Source: Burkholderia sp. FERM BP-3421 (lineage in GTDB: Bacteria; Pseudomonadota; Gammaproteobacteria; Burkholderiales; Burkholderiaceae). From it: a stretch of 64,000 nucleotides of DNA. The stretch spans positions 434,001 to 498,000 of the forward strand of contig NZ_CP117780.1 in NCBI RefSeq assembly GCF_028657905.1, given 5' to 3'. A program made the position numbers and the translations under genes. Within the stretch, counting starts at the first letter, position 1. The number at the start of each line of letters is the position of its first letter. Of this stretch, positions 8,886-18,633 are shown one piece after another. The notes below the pieces were generated by a model, which did not search any database, had not been told where the DNA came from, and saw nothing but the letters and a program-made list of their open reading frames with translations.

Positions 8886-10058
8886 ATGGTCAGCAGGCTC
8901 ACTCGACAGCAAAGCAGTGCCGAACACCGCCTGCGTTCGGCGCTCGGCCTCGCCCGCCCGAGCGGACGCCAGGAAGACATTCCTGCCACCGTCCACGCGA
9001 TAGCGGTCGTTCTGGACGAATGCCGCGTGCGTCAGATCGAGCGTGCGGCCGTACTGGAGGGGACGGGGCTCGGCGCGGACGAAGTCGCATCCCCGGACCT
9101 GCGCGTGAATCGTGCGCAGGAGCAGCATTGCTTCAGGAACCTGCTGCGGCGCAGCGGCGTCGCGTCGATCGGCTTGTCGATCGGCAATCGGCTCCAGGTG
9201 TCGACGCTCGGCCTGGCGGGCTATGCGATGTTGATCAGCGGGTCCGTCATGCAGGCGCTCACATGCATGAGCCGGTTTCCGCTGTTCATGGGCTTGTATT
9301 TCGACGTCAGCGTCCAGGCGCGCCCGGATGGCGTGAGCGTGACGATCGGCCGGTACAGCGGTGATCCCGATATCGAGATATTCCAGACCGACATGTGTTT
9401 GTCGAGCCTGCGAGTGATCGTATCCGATCTCGTCGGCAAACCGGTCTGGCCGGCGCACTTGCATCTCGCGCGGCGTACGCCGCGCAACGGCGCGGAGTAT
9501 GTGGATCACTTCGGCTGCCGGGTGCGATTCAATGCCTGCGAAAACAGTCTTGTGTTCACGACCGTCGACGGCACGGAGACGCCGCGTTTTGCGAACGAGG
9601 TCAGCTTCAATGCGCTGCATAGCCAGTGCGACGCGCTTGAGCGGCAGTGGGCTGCATCGATCGGCGAGCGGTTCGCCGGGCGCGCAAAGGAGTTGATGGG
9701 ACGCGACCTGGCGCGCTTCAAGTCGATGACCTCGCTCGCAAGCGCGCTGCACATGACGGAACGCACGCTGCGCCGTCGGCTCGACAAGGACGGCGTGACG
9801 TTTCAGTCGTTGCTGGACGAGGTGCGGCGCGAGGAGGCGATCCGATTGTTGCGCGATCGCGCGCTGACGGTCGCGGCAATCGCGGAGCGCCTCGGCTACA
9901 GCGAGCCGCGCAGTTTCCGCCATGCGTACCGACGATGGACAGGGCGAACGCCGCGTGCCGATCCCGAGGGGGGCGGTGAATCCGTGGGGCAGCGTGGGCG
10001 CGGCGCGCATCGCATGCGTGTACCGGGCCGCCTGGTGCCGTTTGAACCAGATTGGTGA
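8886..10058 (+). CDS. AraC-family transcriptional regulator
   Basis: A 390-residue regulator. About residues 35-240 resemble the arabinose-binding-like sensor domain of OruR/ArgR-type AraC proteins (ATVHAIAVVLDECRV, YAMLISGSVMQALTCMSRF). About residues 270-365 form the AraC double helix-turn-helix, with MTERTLRRRLDKDGVTFQS and IAERLGYSEPRSFRHAYRR followed by WTGRTPR. It is transcribed away from the APC/aminotransferase/aldehyde dehydrogenase block, the usual position for a local activator. No good ribosome site precedes the start, so the true start may lie slightly downstream. The C-terminal 25 residues beyond the second HTH are not typical. Confidence 0.85.
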   Translation: MVSRLTRQQSSAEHRLRSALGLARPSGRQEDIPATVHAIAVVLDECRVRQIERAAVLEGTGLGADEVASPDLRVNRAQEQHCFRNLLRRSGVASIGLSIGNRLQVSTLGLAGYAMLISGSVMQALTCMSRFPLFMGLYFDVSVQARPDGVSVTIGRYSGDPDIEIFQTDMCLSSLRVIVSDLVGKPVWPAHLHLARRTPRNGAEYVDHFGCRVRFNACENSLVFTTVDGTETPRFANEVSFNALHSQCDALERQWAASIGERFAGRAKELMGRDLARFKSMTSLASALHMTERTLRRRLDKDGVTFQSLLDEVRREEAIRLLRDRALTVAAIAERLGYSEPRSFRHAYRRWTGRTPRADPEGGGESVGQRGRGAHRMRVPGRLVPFEPDW

Positions 10059-10731
10059 TCCGGCCAACGTCGTATCGTGGCCGCGCAGGCACGCGTATTC
10101 GCGGCTAAATTGACAGGCGGCCGCACAGCCGATTTGCCGATTTGCCGATTGGCCTCGCCTCTCCTCGCGGCGCTGAACATCAATGTGCACACCGGTCGAG
10201 CCGCAGGATTCTCTGGCATTGCAGCGGGCTCATCGAGGCAATTAAACGAACATGATCAAAGCTGTGCATCGACGTGCGCGGTTCATACGCTTTGCAAGGC
10301 CGCGTCATCCGACGCAGGCAATCGATGTGAATCGTGCGTCACGAAAATAGGAATCGAGATTAAGCGATTATTTGAAAACGATCCGGGTGTTCGTGGGACT
10401 ACGAGGGAAGGTGAGTCCCGGCGCATGGTTGCGCGTGTCAACGCATTCGACGCATGCCTGGGTGCGCGGTTGCTGAACCGGGGCCACGACGTTTGCCATG
10501 GACCGAAGGCGGCGAGATATGCCTCGCGCGCGTCGAGAACGTACTGGACGTGCTCAATGCAACTGACGGCCGCTCCGCAGTGGTGAACTGCAAGTCGACG
10601 GTTGACGGGAAAGTTCGTTGCGCACACAACGATTTTGCGCCGCGCGCGATCAGCTGACGGACGGCGTCGAGGACAACTTCCCGTTCGCGAATGGCGCGCG
10701 GGGCAGGGTGCCCTCGCGCGCTTGAATCCTG
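10059..10731. other. Gene-poor stretch
   Basis: About 670 bp without a supported gene. Short open frames exist on both strands, for example a 67-codon + frame at 10454-10657, but none has a ribosome site and a recognisable family. The AT content is mildly raised, which may indicate old insertion debris. Confidence 0.35.
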
Positions 10732-11034
10732 TTATTGACCGGTGCGGGCCGCGTTGGAATCATTCGGCGCGGCGCTCGTCGCGCGACCTGTTTGCACCAC
10801 GGGCGCGGCTTGCGCGCCATAGCCGGTGGTGTCGGTCGTCGCCACGCGTGTCCGGGCGACCTGCAGCGCGCGCGGATAGTACGGGTCCGCCACCTCCGGC
10901 TTGTAGCCTGCCTGTTCGAGTTGGACCAGTTCCGCGCGGACCTGCTCTCGCGTCAGCGGCGTCGACTGGGCCGACGCGCCATACGACACGGTCAGTGCGA
11001 CGGCAGCGGCAAAGGCGTAGGCGAGCGATTTCAT
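10732..11034 (-). CDS. Small exported DUF4148 protein
   Basis: A 100-residue protein starting MKSLAYAFAAAVALTVSYGASAQ, a clear signal peptide with an ASA cleavage site. It is followed by the DUF4148 core TREQVRAELVQLEQAGYKP and the DPYYPRALQVA segment. CCGGAGAT lies before the ATG, so this start is preferred over an upstream in-frame ATG. These small periplasmic proteins are very frequent in Burkholderia and Ralstonia. Their function is unknown, though they often respond to stress. It has no operon partner here. Confidence 0.85.
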   Translation of the reverse strand: MKSLAYAFAAAVALTVSYGASAQSTPLTREQVRAELVQLEQAGYKPEVADPYYPRALQVARTRVATTDTTGYGAQAAPVVQTGRATSAAPNDSNAARTGQ

Positions 11035-11645
11035 GGAGATCTCCGGGTTGTGCGATGCGGATCGAGCGAGCGGGACTCGATGTGTGAACGCATCGTAGCA
11101 ACGTGGATCCATACTAAAAACTTACGAAGCGATGAAATATTACTACTGCGTAGTTAATGATCGACGGAGTGATCCTGCCGACGGGCGGGAGCGCAGGCGG
11201 CATCATGACCGCATCGCGGGGTGGGTGGGCGGCGCAATGCCCCTTGGGGTGGGACGCGACAATTTTATTGGGAGGATAAAGTTGTCACGTTACAACTGGA
11301 CAATTTTATATACTGATTTATTGCAACGAACCCAACGAAGCGAATCTTCGATTCGCCGACACCCGCCGCCATCGATGCGGGCCGGCTGCCTTGGCGGGCG
11401 GCCAGGGTTCTGAAGTCACGGGAGTTCCGAAGGCTCGGATCGGGATGCCGCGCATAGAGAGGATTCGTGAAATCGATCAGCGCCGTGCCCAGCCGCGACG
11501 CAATGAATTCGCGATGGGTGACGGACTCCGCGTCCGGGCACGATGCGTTGACCATCTGCAAGCTCATGTCATTGAGGGCGCTTGCGATTTATCCGTGCAT
11601 GTCGGCGCCCGTCGCGCGGCCGCAGCCGCTCGACGGGCGCTCCGC
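11035..11645. other. AT-richer intergenic stretch with short repeats
   Basis: About 610 bp with no convincing gene. It contains an AT-rich patch (11255-11325) in which gacaatttta occurs twice, at 11258-11267 and 11299-11308, next to a short inverted repeat (gttgt/acaac, 11281-11296). A 100-codon minus-strand frame (11265-11567) has no recognisable family and is not called. Confidence 0.35.
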
Positions 11646-13520
11646 TCACCGGCTCGGCTCGTACACCAGCTGATTGCGCAGGTCGCGCTTGACCTGCGTC
11701 GCCAACTGCTTGAACGCCGGGTAGCGATCGGGCCCGACGAGCGGCCCGGACGGCGTGATGTCCAGCTCGCGCGTCACGGTGACCGTGCGACCCTCGATCC
11801 GGTAGCCGGAGGAATAGCGGCCGAGCGGCGACACGACCCGGGCCGGCTTCGGCACGTGGGTGATCCGGATGCCGTCGGGCAGCGTGATGACGGTGGTTTC
11901 CGCCACGCGCTGGCCGGTGACGGGGATCGCGTAGTTGCGCGTATCCAGCTCGCACTGGTCGAACGCGGAGGCGATGCTGCTGAAGCTGCCGAGACCGAGC
12001 GGCACCTGCATCGCGCCGGGGCCGGGGAACGGCGTGTAGTCGGGCAGCTTGAACGCGGTCGCGTAGTTGAACGGTCGCGTGAGGTCGCGCGGGTCGCCGT
12101 GCTGGTAGCTGCCGGTGCCGCTCTGGCCGGTCAGCGTCAGGATCCGGTTCGCGACCTGGGGTTCGACGCCGGGCGGCAGCGACGCGAACAGCTGGCGCGC
12201 GGAGTAGTCGAGCACGCCCGAGTTGTCGATCGTCGCCGCGCCGCGCGCGTTGCCGTCGCGGTCGATCGACACGCGCGTCGTGACCCGGGTGCGCGCGTTG
12301 TCCGGCGTGCCGAGCGGCAGCGTCACGATGCGCGCGCCGCCGGGTGCGTCGGTGATCAGCGCGGGCTTGCCGAGTTCGCTCGACGGCAGCGTGCCGAAGC
12401 GGGCGAAGGAGGCCGTCGAGTCGACGAACAGGTCGAAGTCCGGCAGGTAGGTGATCGCGTGATCGAACACGGCGAGCGGCGCGGGGACGCTCGGCAGCCA
12501 GTAGGTGCTGTCGGCGTTCACGAGCACCGCGCTGCTCGCGATGCCCTTCGCGGCGAGCAGCGCCTGCAGGACGGTCACGTGGTCCTTGCAGTCGCCGTAC
12601 CCGGAATGGAGGATCGCGTCGGCGTCGTGCGGCACCACGCCGCCGAAGTCGAGATAGATCGCGACGTAGCGGATATGCGCGCTGACCCAGTTGTAGAGGA
12701 TTTCCGCCTGCGCGCGCGGCTCGCTCACGCCCTGCGTGAGGCGTTCGGCCAGTTCGCGCACGGCCGGCGTGACGGCCGCCTTGGACGCCGCGCGCTGCTG
12801 GTACGCCGCGCCGACGGCCGCGAAATCCGGGAAGGTGGTGAGCGCGAGGCGCGGGCTGTAGTCGCCGATGCTCACGGAACCGAGTTCCGGCGCGCGCGCG
12901 GGCGTGTCGGGCAGCGACCAGCGCCACTGCTGGAGCGCGCCGTCGCCGTCGTTCACGCGGCCGCCCGTCAGGCCGATCGCCTCCGCGCGCAGCGGCACGG
13001 ACGCCGGCGCGCGCACCGTGATGTGCGTCGCGGTGCGCGCGACCTCGTTGCTGAAGTACTCGGACGCGCTGAACTGGTTCGGAAACAGCGCCTGTTTCTG
13101 GGTTCTGCGGGTGCGCAGTGTCAGGACCGAGCCGATCTCGACGCGCGGAAACACCACGGTCTTGACCTTGCCGTCGTCGAACATCGGCGCGGCCGCGCTT
13201 TCGCGGCTCTGCTGCACGATGATCTTGTCGGGCGCGACGTCGAGGCGTTCGCCCTGCGGCGTGGTCGTGTACGCCTCCTCGACGTCGAGCGTTTCCAGCG
13301 ACGTGCTGTAGCGCAGCGGCATCTGGCTGTCGTTCTTCACACCCTGGTCGGTGTTGATGCGATAGGTTTCCGACACCTGCTTCGTGAAGGTGCCGTCGGC
13401 GTGGATGTCGTAGGCGATGTCGTTGGAGAGCACCGTGACGTTGGACTGGAACGGGGCGGCGCGGGCACAGGAGCAGGCCAGCGCGAGGGCGATCAGAAAG
13501 GATCTCGTGAGCATTCGCAT
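11646..13520 (-). CDS. Exported DUF3857/transglutaminase-like protein
   Basis: A roughly 624-residue protein. MRMLTRSFLIALALACSCARA is a signal peptide; the start was placed at this methionine because the upstream part of the frame is Arg-rich and non-conserved. Residues ~25-260 match the DUF3857 beta-rich domain. A transglutaminase/papain-like core follows with all three triad segments: Cys in SGYGDCKDHV, His in VFDHAITYL, and Asp in DLFVDSTASF. The remainder is a DUF3858-like C-terminal domain. The protein is presumably periplasmic or outer-surface. Its reaction is not established; the family may cleave or cross-link peptides. Confidence 0.82.
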   Translation of the reverse strand: MRMLTRSFLIALALACSCARAAPFQSNVTVLSNDIAYDIHADGTFTKQVSETYRINTDQGVKNDSQMPLRYSTSLETLDVEEAYTTTPQGERLDVAPDKIIVQQSRESAAAPMFDDGKVKTVVFPRVEIGSVLTLRTRRTQKQALFPNQFSASEYFSNEVARTATHITVRAPASVPLRAEAIGLTGGRVNDGDGALQQWRWSLPDTPARAPELGSVSIGDYSPRLALTTFPDFAAVGAAYQQRAASKAAVTPAVRELAERLTQGVSEPRAQAEILYNWVSAHIRYVAIYLDFGGVVPHDADAILHSGYGDCKDHVTVLQALLAAKGIASSAVLVNADSTYWLPSVPAPLAVFDHAITYLPDFDLFVDSTASFARFGTLPSSELGKPALITDAPGGARIVTLPLGTPDNARTRVTTRVSIDRDGNARGAATIDNSGVLDYSARQLFASLPPGVEPQVANRILTLTGQSGTGSYQHGDPRDLTRPFNYATAFKLPDYTPFPGPGAMQVPLGLGSFSSIASAFDQCELDTRNYAIPVTGQRVAETTVITLPDGIRITHVPKPARVVSPLGRYSSGYRIEGRTVTVTRELDITPSGPLVGPDRYPAFKQLATQVKRDLRNQLVYEPSR

Positions 13521-13627
13521 GAGCGGGTTGAAGCGTGGACGGGTTCGGCGCGCACGGGTCGCGCGCCGCAACGCGAAATCCTAGCACTCCGCCCGGAAAT
13601 GCGACGTCCGGTTTGCCGCGCCGCCGC

Positions 13628-13850
13628 TCACGGGTCGAACACGATCACGGAGCGCGCCAGTTCGCCGTGGCGCATGGCCTCGAAGCCTTCGGTGATCCGT
13701 TGCGAGATCATCGCATCGAGTTCGAGCCGGTCTCGCAGATAAAAGTCCACGAGGTTCGGCAGGTCCACGGGGAAACGATTGGGGCCCATTTAGGTGCCCT
13801 GGATGCGCCGCTCATGGAGCAGCGCGGACGGGGCGAGCGCGCGCCGAGTA
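13628..13850 (-). pseudogene. Zinc alcohol dehydrogenase C-terminal remnant
   Basis: Read leftward, the DNA encodes a segment ending LLHERRIQGT, then an in-frame TAA (13790-13792), then MGPNRFPVDLPNLVDFYLRD...GELARSVIVFDP with a normal stop at 13628. This matches the last ~75 residues of zinc-dependent alcohol dehydrogenases, where GTYMG is expected; the Tyr codon (TAC) has apparently become TAA. Nothing upstream restores the catalytic or cofactor domains. It is a decayed gene end, probably left by a rearrangement. Confidence 0.7.
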
Positions 13851-13867
13851 GCGGCGCCGTAGCGACG

Positions 13868-14512
13868 ATGCCAACACCAGGGAATCCGGCGCAAAGTTCG
13901 ACGTTGACGACGGCAGCTTGTTCGGCCTGCGTCGCCGTCGCGGCAGCAGGCAGTATCCACAAGGAGCTGAGGGGCAGCTCCAGGCGTGACGGCCTCATCG
14001 ATTGCAAGCACAGATATTTCAAAGCGGATGAACACATTTTCCATCTGGAAACAAGGGTCCAGTTGGAACGCTTCGCCTTGTTTCGCATCCCAACCCCGGA
14101 ACACGGTGAGGTTTGGATGAGGATCTCGGAACGATGCTCCGGCAGGGCGGTGATTGAAGTTGATGCAGAGCGCTTCCTTACGGCGTGGCGTCAGGAAGGA
14201 AGTGGTTATCCGGAGATTGCGCATCAAACGATTGAAGGATGGCGACACGACTACAAGTTTGATGAGGCTCGAAAAGGTTTTGACGAGGGCTGCTCCAATC
14301 CGGCGCCGCTCGCAGACGTCCACGGGTGGCTTTCGCGCAAACGAAAGCAGCCTGTTTCCCCGGTCGCAGGGAAACGCCTTGGAAAGTGGTTTCGGCGCCC
14401 CACGGGTGTTGGACCGGACGATGCCCCTGCAATTGAAACCGCGCCCTGTATCGGCTTCACAAATGGCATCACACGCATTGCCCGTCTACGTCGCGCCCAG
14501 CCTGCTCGGTGA
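13868..14512 (+). pseudogene. Plasmid fertility-inhibition-factor-like ORF, probably C-truncated
   Basis: An open frame of up to 214 residues. Its central and C-terminal part (VIEVDAERFLTAWRQ, WRHDYKFDEARKGFDEGCSNPAPLADV, CIGFTNGITRIARL) resembles the plasmid fertility inhibition factor family, which interferes with conjugation of other plasmids. Family members continue about 20-30 residues past the GFTNGITR motif. Here the frame runs straight into a ribD fragment and stops, so the end seems to be lost. The first ~40 residues look non-native and the real start is uncertain. The recognition is from memory of the motif and is not strong. Confidence 0.4.
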
Positions 14513-14637
14513 CGACGCGGCGGCGATGTTCGGGCTCGCCGCGCCGGCGACGTTCGGCGGCCGGACGCGGCTCGCGTTCCATGACGTCGAGCGGATCGGC
14601 CCGGCCCTGCGGATCCTCGCGCGGCTGGCGTCAGCCG
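14475..14637 (+). pseudogene. ribD: ribD C-terminal fragment
   Basis: In one + frame the sequence LPVYVAPSLLGDDAA, then MFGLAAPATFGGRTRLAFH and DVERIGPALRILARLAS matches the last ~55 residues of the reductase domain of RibD (riboflavin biosynthesis deaminase/reductase). There is no deaminase domain upstream, because the preceding codons belong to an unrelated ORF. It is a short relic joined to foreign DNA, and the functional ribD must lie elsewhere. Confidence 0.65.
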
Positions 14638-14652
14638 TGTGGCACACGCGCA

Positions 14653-15972
<1,320 letters not shown>

Positions 15973-16087
15973 CGATGAAATTCCGGTCTGAAAACGGTGC
16001 ACATTCTATGTGACATTTCATTAGGATTTCTATCATCTCAGACAAAATCATCGATGCGTTCGCGCTTTGATGCACGATCGCGTGGTA

Positions 16088-18556
16088 TCAGCGCTTTCGG
16101 GTCGGCGATTCGCTCAGGGTTGGAGGCAATGCGCGAGCGCCACGATGAGGGCGTCGCGCCGTGGGCCGCTGCGGCCCACTCCGTCCCAATTCCTCTCCAG
16201 GCATTAAGTTGCGCGACACGCCGGTCACGGTCTTTTTCGTCAGCGCGAGCGCCTGTCCCTTCGTCGCGGCCCAGACCTTTCCGCCGAACGACGCGTGCTG
16301 CCTGGTCAAGCCGAGCAGTCGCGCGCGCCATGTCGGATCGGCGCCTTGCGCGGACGTGTCCGTGTCGGCGTTGAACACGTGTCCGGCCACGCTCGCGCCG
16401 ACGCTCGCAAGCCGATGCAGCGCGGCTTCGAGTTCCGGCGCGCGGGTCAGGCCGGCGCGCGACACCAGCAGGATCATGTCGCGCAGCTCCGAGGCGATGC
16501 TGAGCGTGTCGCTGTAGGGGAGCACGGGCGGCGCGTCGACGATCACGAAATCGTAGCGCGCGCGCAGCGCCGCCAGCAGTTCGCGGAAGGCAGGCCGTTC
16601 GAACAGTTCGCCTGGGTTGACCTCGTCTGCCGTGCCCGGCCCGAGGATCGACAGCCGGCTCTTGTCGAGCGGCGCAATGGCCGCGTCGAGCGGCACGGTG
16701 CCGGCCAGCACGTCCGCGAGGCCGGCCGATTCGCGCGCCGTCGCCGGCGCGCGGTCGCGCAGGTTGGCGTCGACCAGCAGCACGCGCGCATGCACCTCGG
16801 CCAGCAGATAGGCCAGGTTCGACGCCATGAAGCTGCAGCCGACGTTCGCGGTCGGCCCGGTGAACAGCAGGACCTTGCCGGCGCCGCCTCGACGGCGCTT
16901 CGAGAATGCGGCTTTCAGGTTGGTGCGCAGCGCGCGCAGCGATTCGATACTGGGATCGTGTGGCAGGCTGGCGGCGAGCAGATGATCCGGCAGGCGCGGC
17001 CCGGTGTACCGCGCGCGGCGCTGGTCACGCAGCGCGGGCGAGGCCGCGACGACGGCCACGCAGGGGCGCTCGGACAGCGTGGCGAGCGCAAGCGGCGAGT
17101 ACAGCTCGCGGCGATAGCGGGCCAGCAGATGGGTGAGGGCGAGCGCGACGAACAGTCCGCCCAGCATTGAGCCGAGCACCACGAGGCCGCGTCGCGGCCA
17201 GGTCGGACGGTACGGCGCGGCGGCCCAGTCGACGACGCTGACACCCGGCGCGGTGCTGGCCACCGCGATGTCCAGCTGCTGCGAATTGGTCAGCACGCTC
17301 GTATAGAGTTGCGTGGCGACCGCCACGTCGCGCGACAGGCGGACGTATTCGCGCTGCACGGTGGGCAGCTTGCCGGCCGCCGCCGTGGTGTCGCGAATCT
17401 CGCCCTTCACCAACTTCAGTTGCGACATCACCGTCTGGTATTCGCGACTCGCCGGCAGGAAGCGTTCCCGGACGGTGCCGAGCGCAAGCTGCAGCACGAT
17501 CTCGTGTTCGGCGAGGGTGTTGAGGCGTGCGATCAGCGCCGCGCCTTGCTGATCGACGTCGATCGTGCCGGTCGTGGTGCGGTAGCGGTTGAGCGCGTCC
17601 TCGGCCTTCTGCAGATCCTTCTTCAGGTTGGGCAGGCGGGCACGCAGCGAATCGAGATTGCGGCGCGCCTTGTCGGTGCGGAACGCGAGGTCGCGCCGCA
17701 GATAGATGGCGACGATCGCGTTGACCATCTGTTCGGCATGCCGGGCGGTGTCGGACTGGTAGCTGAGCCGCATCATCGACGGCTCCTCGAGCGTCGAATC
17801 GCGGTTCGTCACCAGGGTTTTCAGGTGCTTCGACACGTCGTCGTAAGCGAGCTGCTCCGGCTCCTTGCGCACCGAGAAGGCGATGCCGGGCCGCGCCCGC
17901 AGCGTGTCGACGCGGATCTCGCCGGCCTGCTCCGTGCCGGCCAGGTTCATGTGGAACGGTACCGTCTGGCCCAGCGCGCCCTGCGCGAGCGGATGCCCCG
18001 CCTTGTCTCGCAGCGTCCATCGCCCGCCGTCTTCGGCAACGAGCCTGAACGGTTCGCCGAGCGCGTCGTCGGGGATCGAGAACACGCCGAGCTTCAGCGC
18101 CTCGCCGCCCCACGCATAGCTGCTCAGGCCGAGTAGCGGCGCGGCGAGTGTGTCGTCGTTGGCGTGGCGCGATGCCAGCAGGCGGCCGATCAGCGGGAAA
18201 TGACTTTCGGTGCGGATGTCGTAGCCCACGCCGGTCTGCTCGATGGCCTCAAGGACGATCGAGCGGGACGTCAGGATCTCGCTTTCGTCATTCGCGGAAG
18301 GGCCGGCCGAGATCGTGCCCGATACGTCCGACAGCGCGCTGATCGCCGCGCCGGGTTTGGTCTGGATGCGCAGCAGCGCCTCCGCCCGGTACTGCGGCGT
18401 CGCGACCAGCGCGTAGATCGTGCCGAGCAGCGTGAACGCGGCGACAATCGACGCGATCCACCAGCGATACCGGACCGTGCTCCACCACAGGCTCGACAGC
18501 CCGTCGTCCCGCTGCGTCGCCTGGGTTGCCGGCATCCGTTGCGCATTCAGATTCAT
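16088..18556 (-). CDS. Wzc/GumC-like polysaccharide chain-length protein with degenerate kinase site
   Basis: An 822-residue PCP-2a-type protein. After a short cytoplasmic leader, TM1 is at about residues 32-52, followed by a Wzz periplasmic domain with long helices (~60-430), the proline-rich PYRPTWPRRGLVVLG entry to TM2, then a BY-kinase-like cytoplasmic domain (~540-760). Walker A' (VLLVDANLRD) and Walker B (FVIVDAPPV) are recognisable, but in Walker A (TGPTANVGCSF) the invariant Lys is Cys574. The C-terminal tail has no tyrosine cluster. It may set polymer length without autophosphorylation. The start at 18556 has AGGACTGG in front; an ATG 24 nt upstream is possible. Confidence 0.85.
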   Translation of the reverse strand: MNLNAQRMPATQATQRDDGLSSLWWSTVRYRWWIASIVAAFTLLGTIYALVATPQYRAEALLRIQTKPGAAISALSDVSGTISAGPSANDESEILTSRSIVLEAIEQTGVGYDIRTESHFPLIGRLLASRHANDDTLAAPLLGLSSYAWGGEALKLGVFSIPDDALGEPFRLVAEDGGRWTLRDKAGHPLAQGALGQTVPFHMNLAGTEQAGEIRVDTLRARPGIAFSVRKEPEQLAYDDVSKHLKTLVTNRDSTLEEPSMMRLSYQSDTARHAEQMVNAIVAIYLRRDLAFRTDKARRNLDSLRARLPNLKKDLQKAEDALNRYRTTTGTIDVDQQGAALIARLNTLAEHEIVLQLALGTVRERFLPASREYQTVMSQLKLVKGEIRDTTAAAGKLPTVQREYVRLSRDVAVATQLYTSVLTNSQQLDIAVASTAPGVSVVDWAAAPYRPTWPRRGLVVLGSMLGGLFVALALTHLLARYRRELYSPLALATLSERPCVAVVAASPALRDQRRARYTGPRLPDHLLAASLPHDPSIESLRALRTNLKAAFSKRRRGGAGKVLLFTGPTANVGCSFMASNLAYLLAEVHARVLLVDANLRDRAPATARESAGLADVLAGTVPLDAAIAPLDKSRLSILGPGTADEVNPGELFERPAFRELLAALRARYDFVIVDAPPVLPYSDTLSIASELRDMILLVSRAGLTRAPELEAALHRLASVGASVAGHVFNADTDTSAQGADPTWRARLLGLTRQHASFGGKVWAATKGQALALTKKTVTGVSRNLMPGEELGRSGPQRPTARRPHRGARALPPTLSESPTRKR

Positions 18557-18633
18557 TTCCAGTCCTGCCCAGTGCGGCAATCATGACGACTGCCGCGATG
18601 TTTTAGATGTAGGTATGTTGGCCGCGAGCGGCG

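Noticed and set aside
10454..10657. A 67-codon + frame
   Set aside because: It looks more protein-like than its neighbours (EICLARVENVLDVLNATDG) but has no convincing start or homologue I can name, so it was not annotated.
11391..13742. A 783-codon + frame opposite the DUF3857 gene
   Set aside because: Antisense shadow, rich in Arg/Ala/Asp with no domain, while the minus strand carries a full family match with a signal peptide and catalytic triad.
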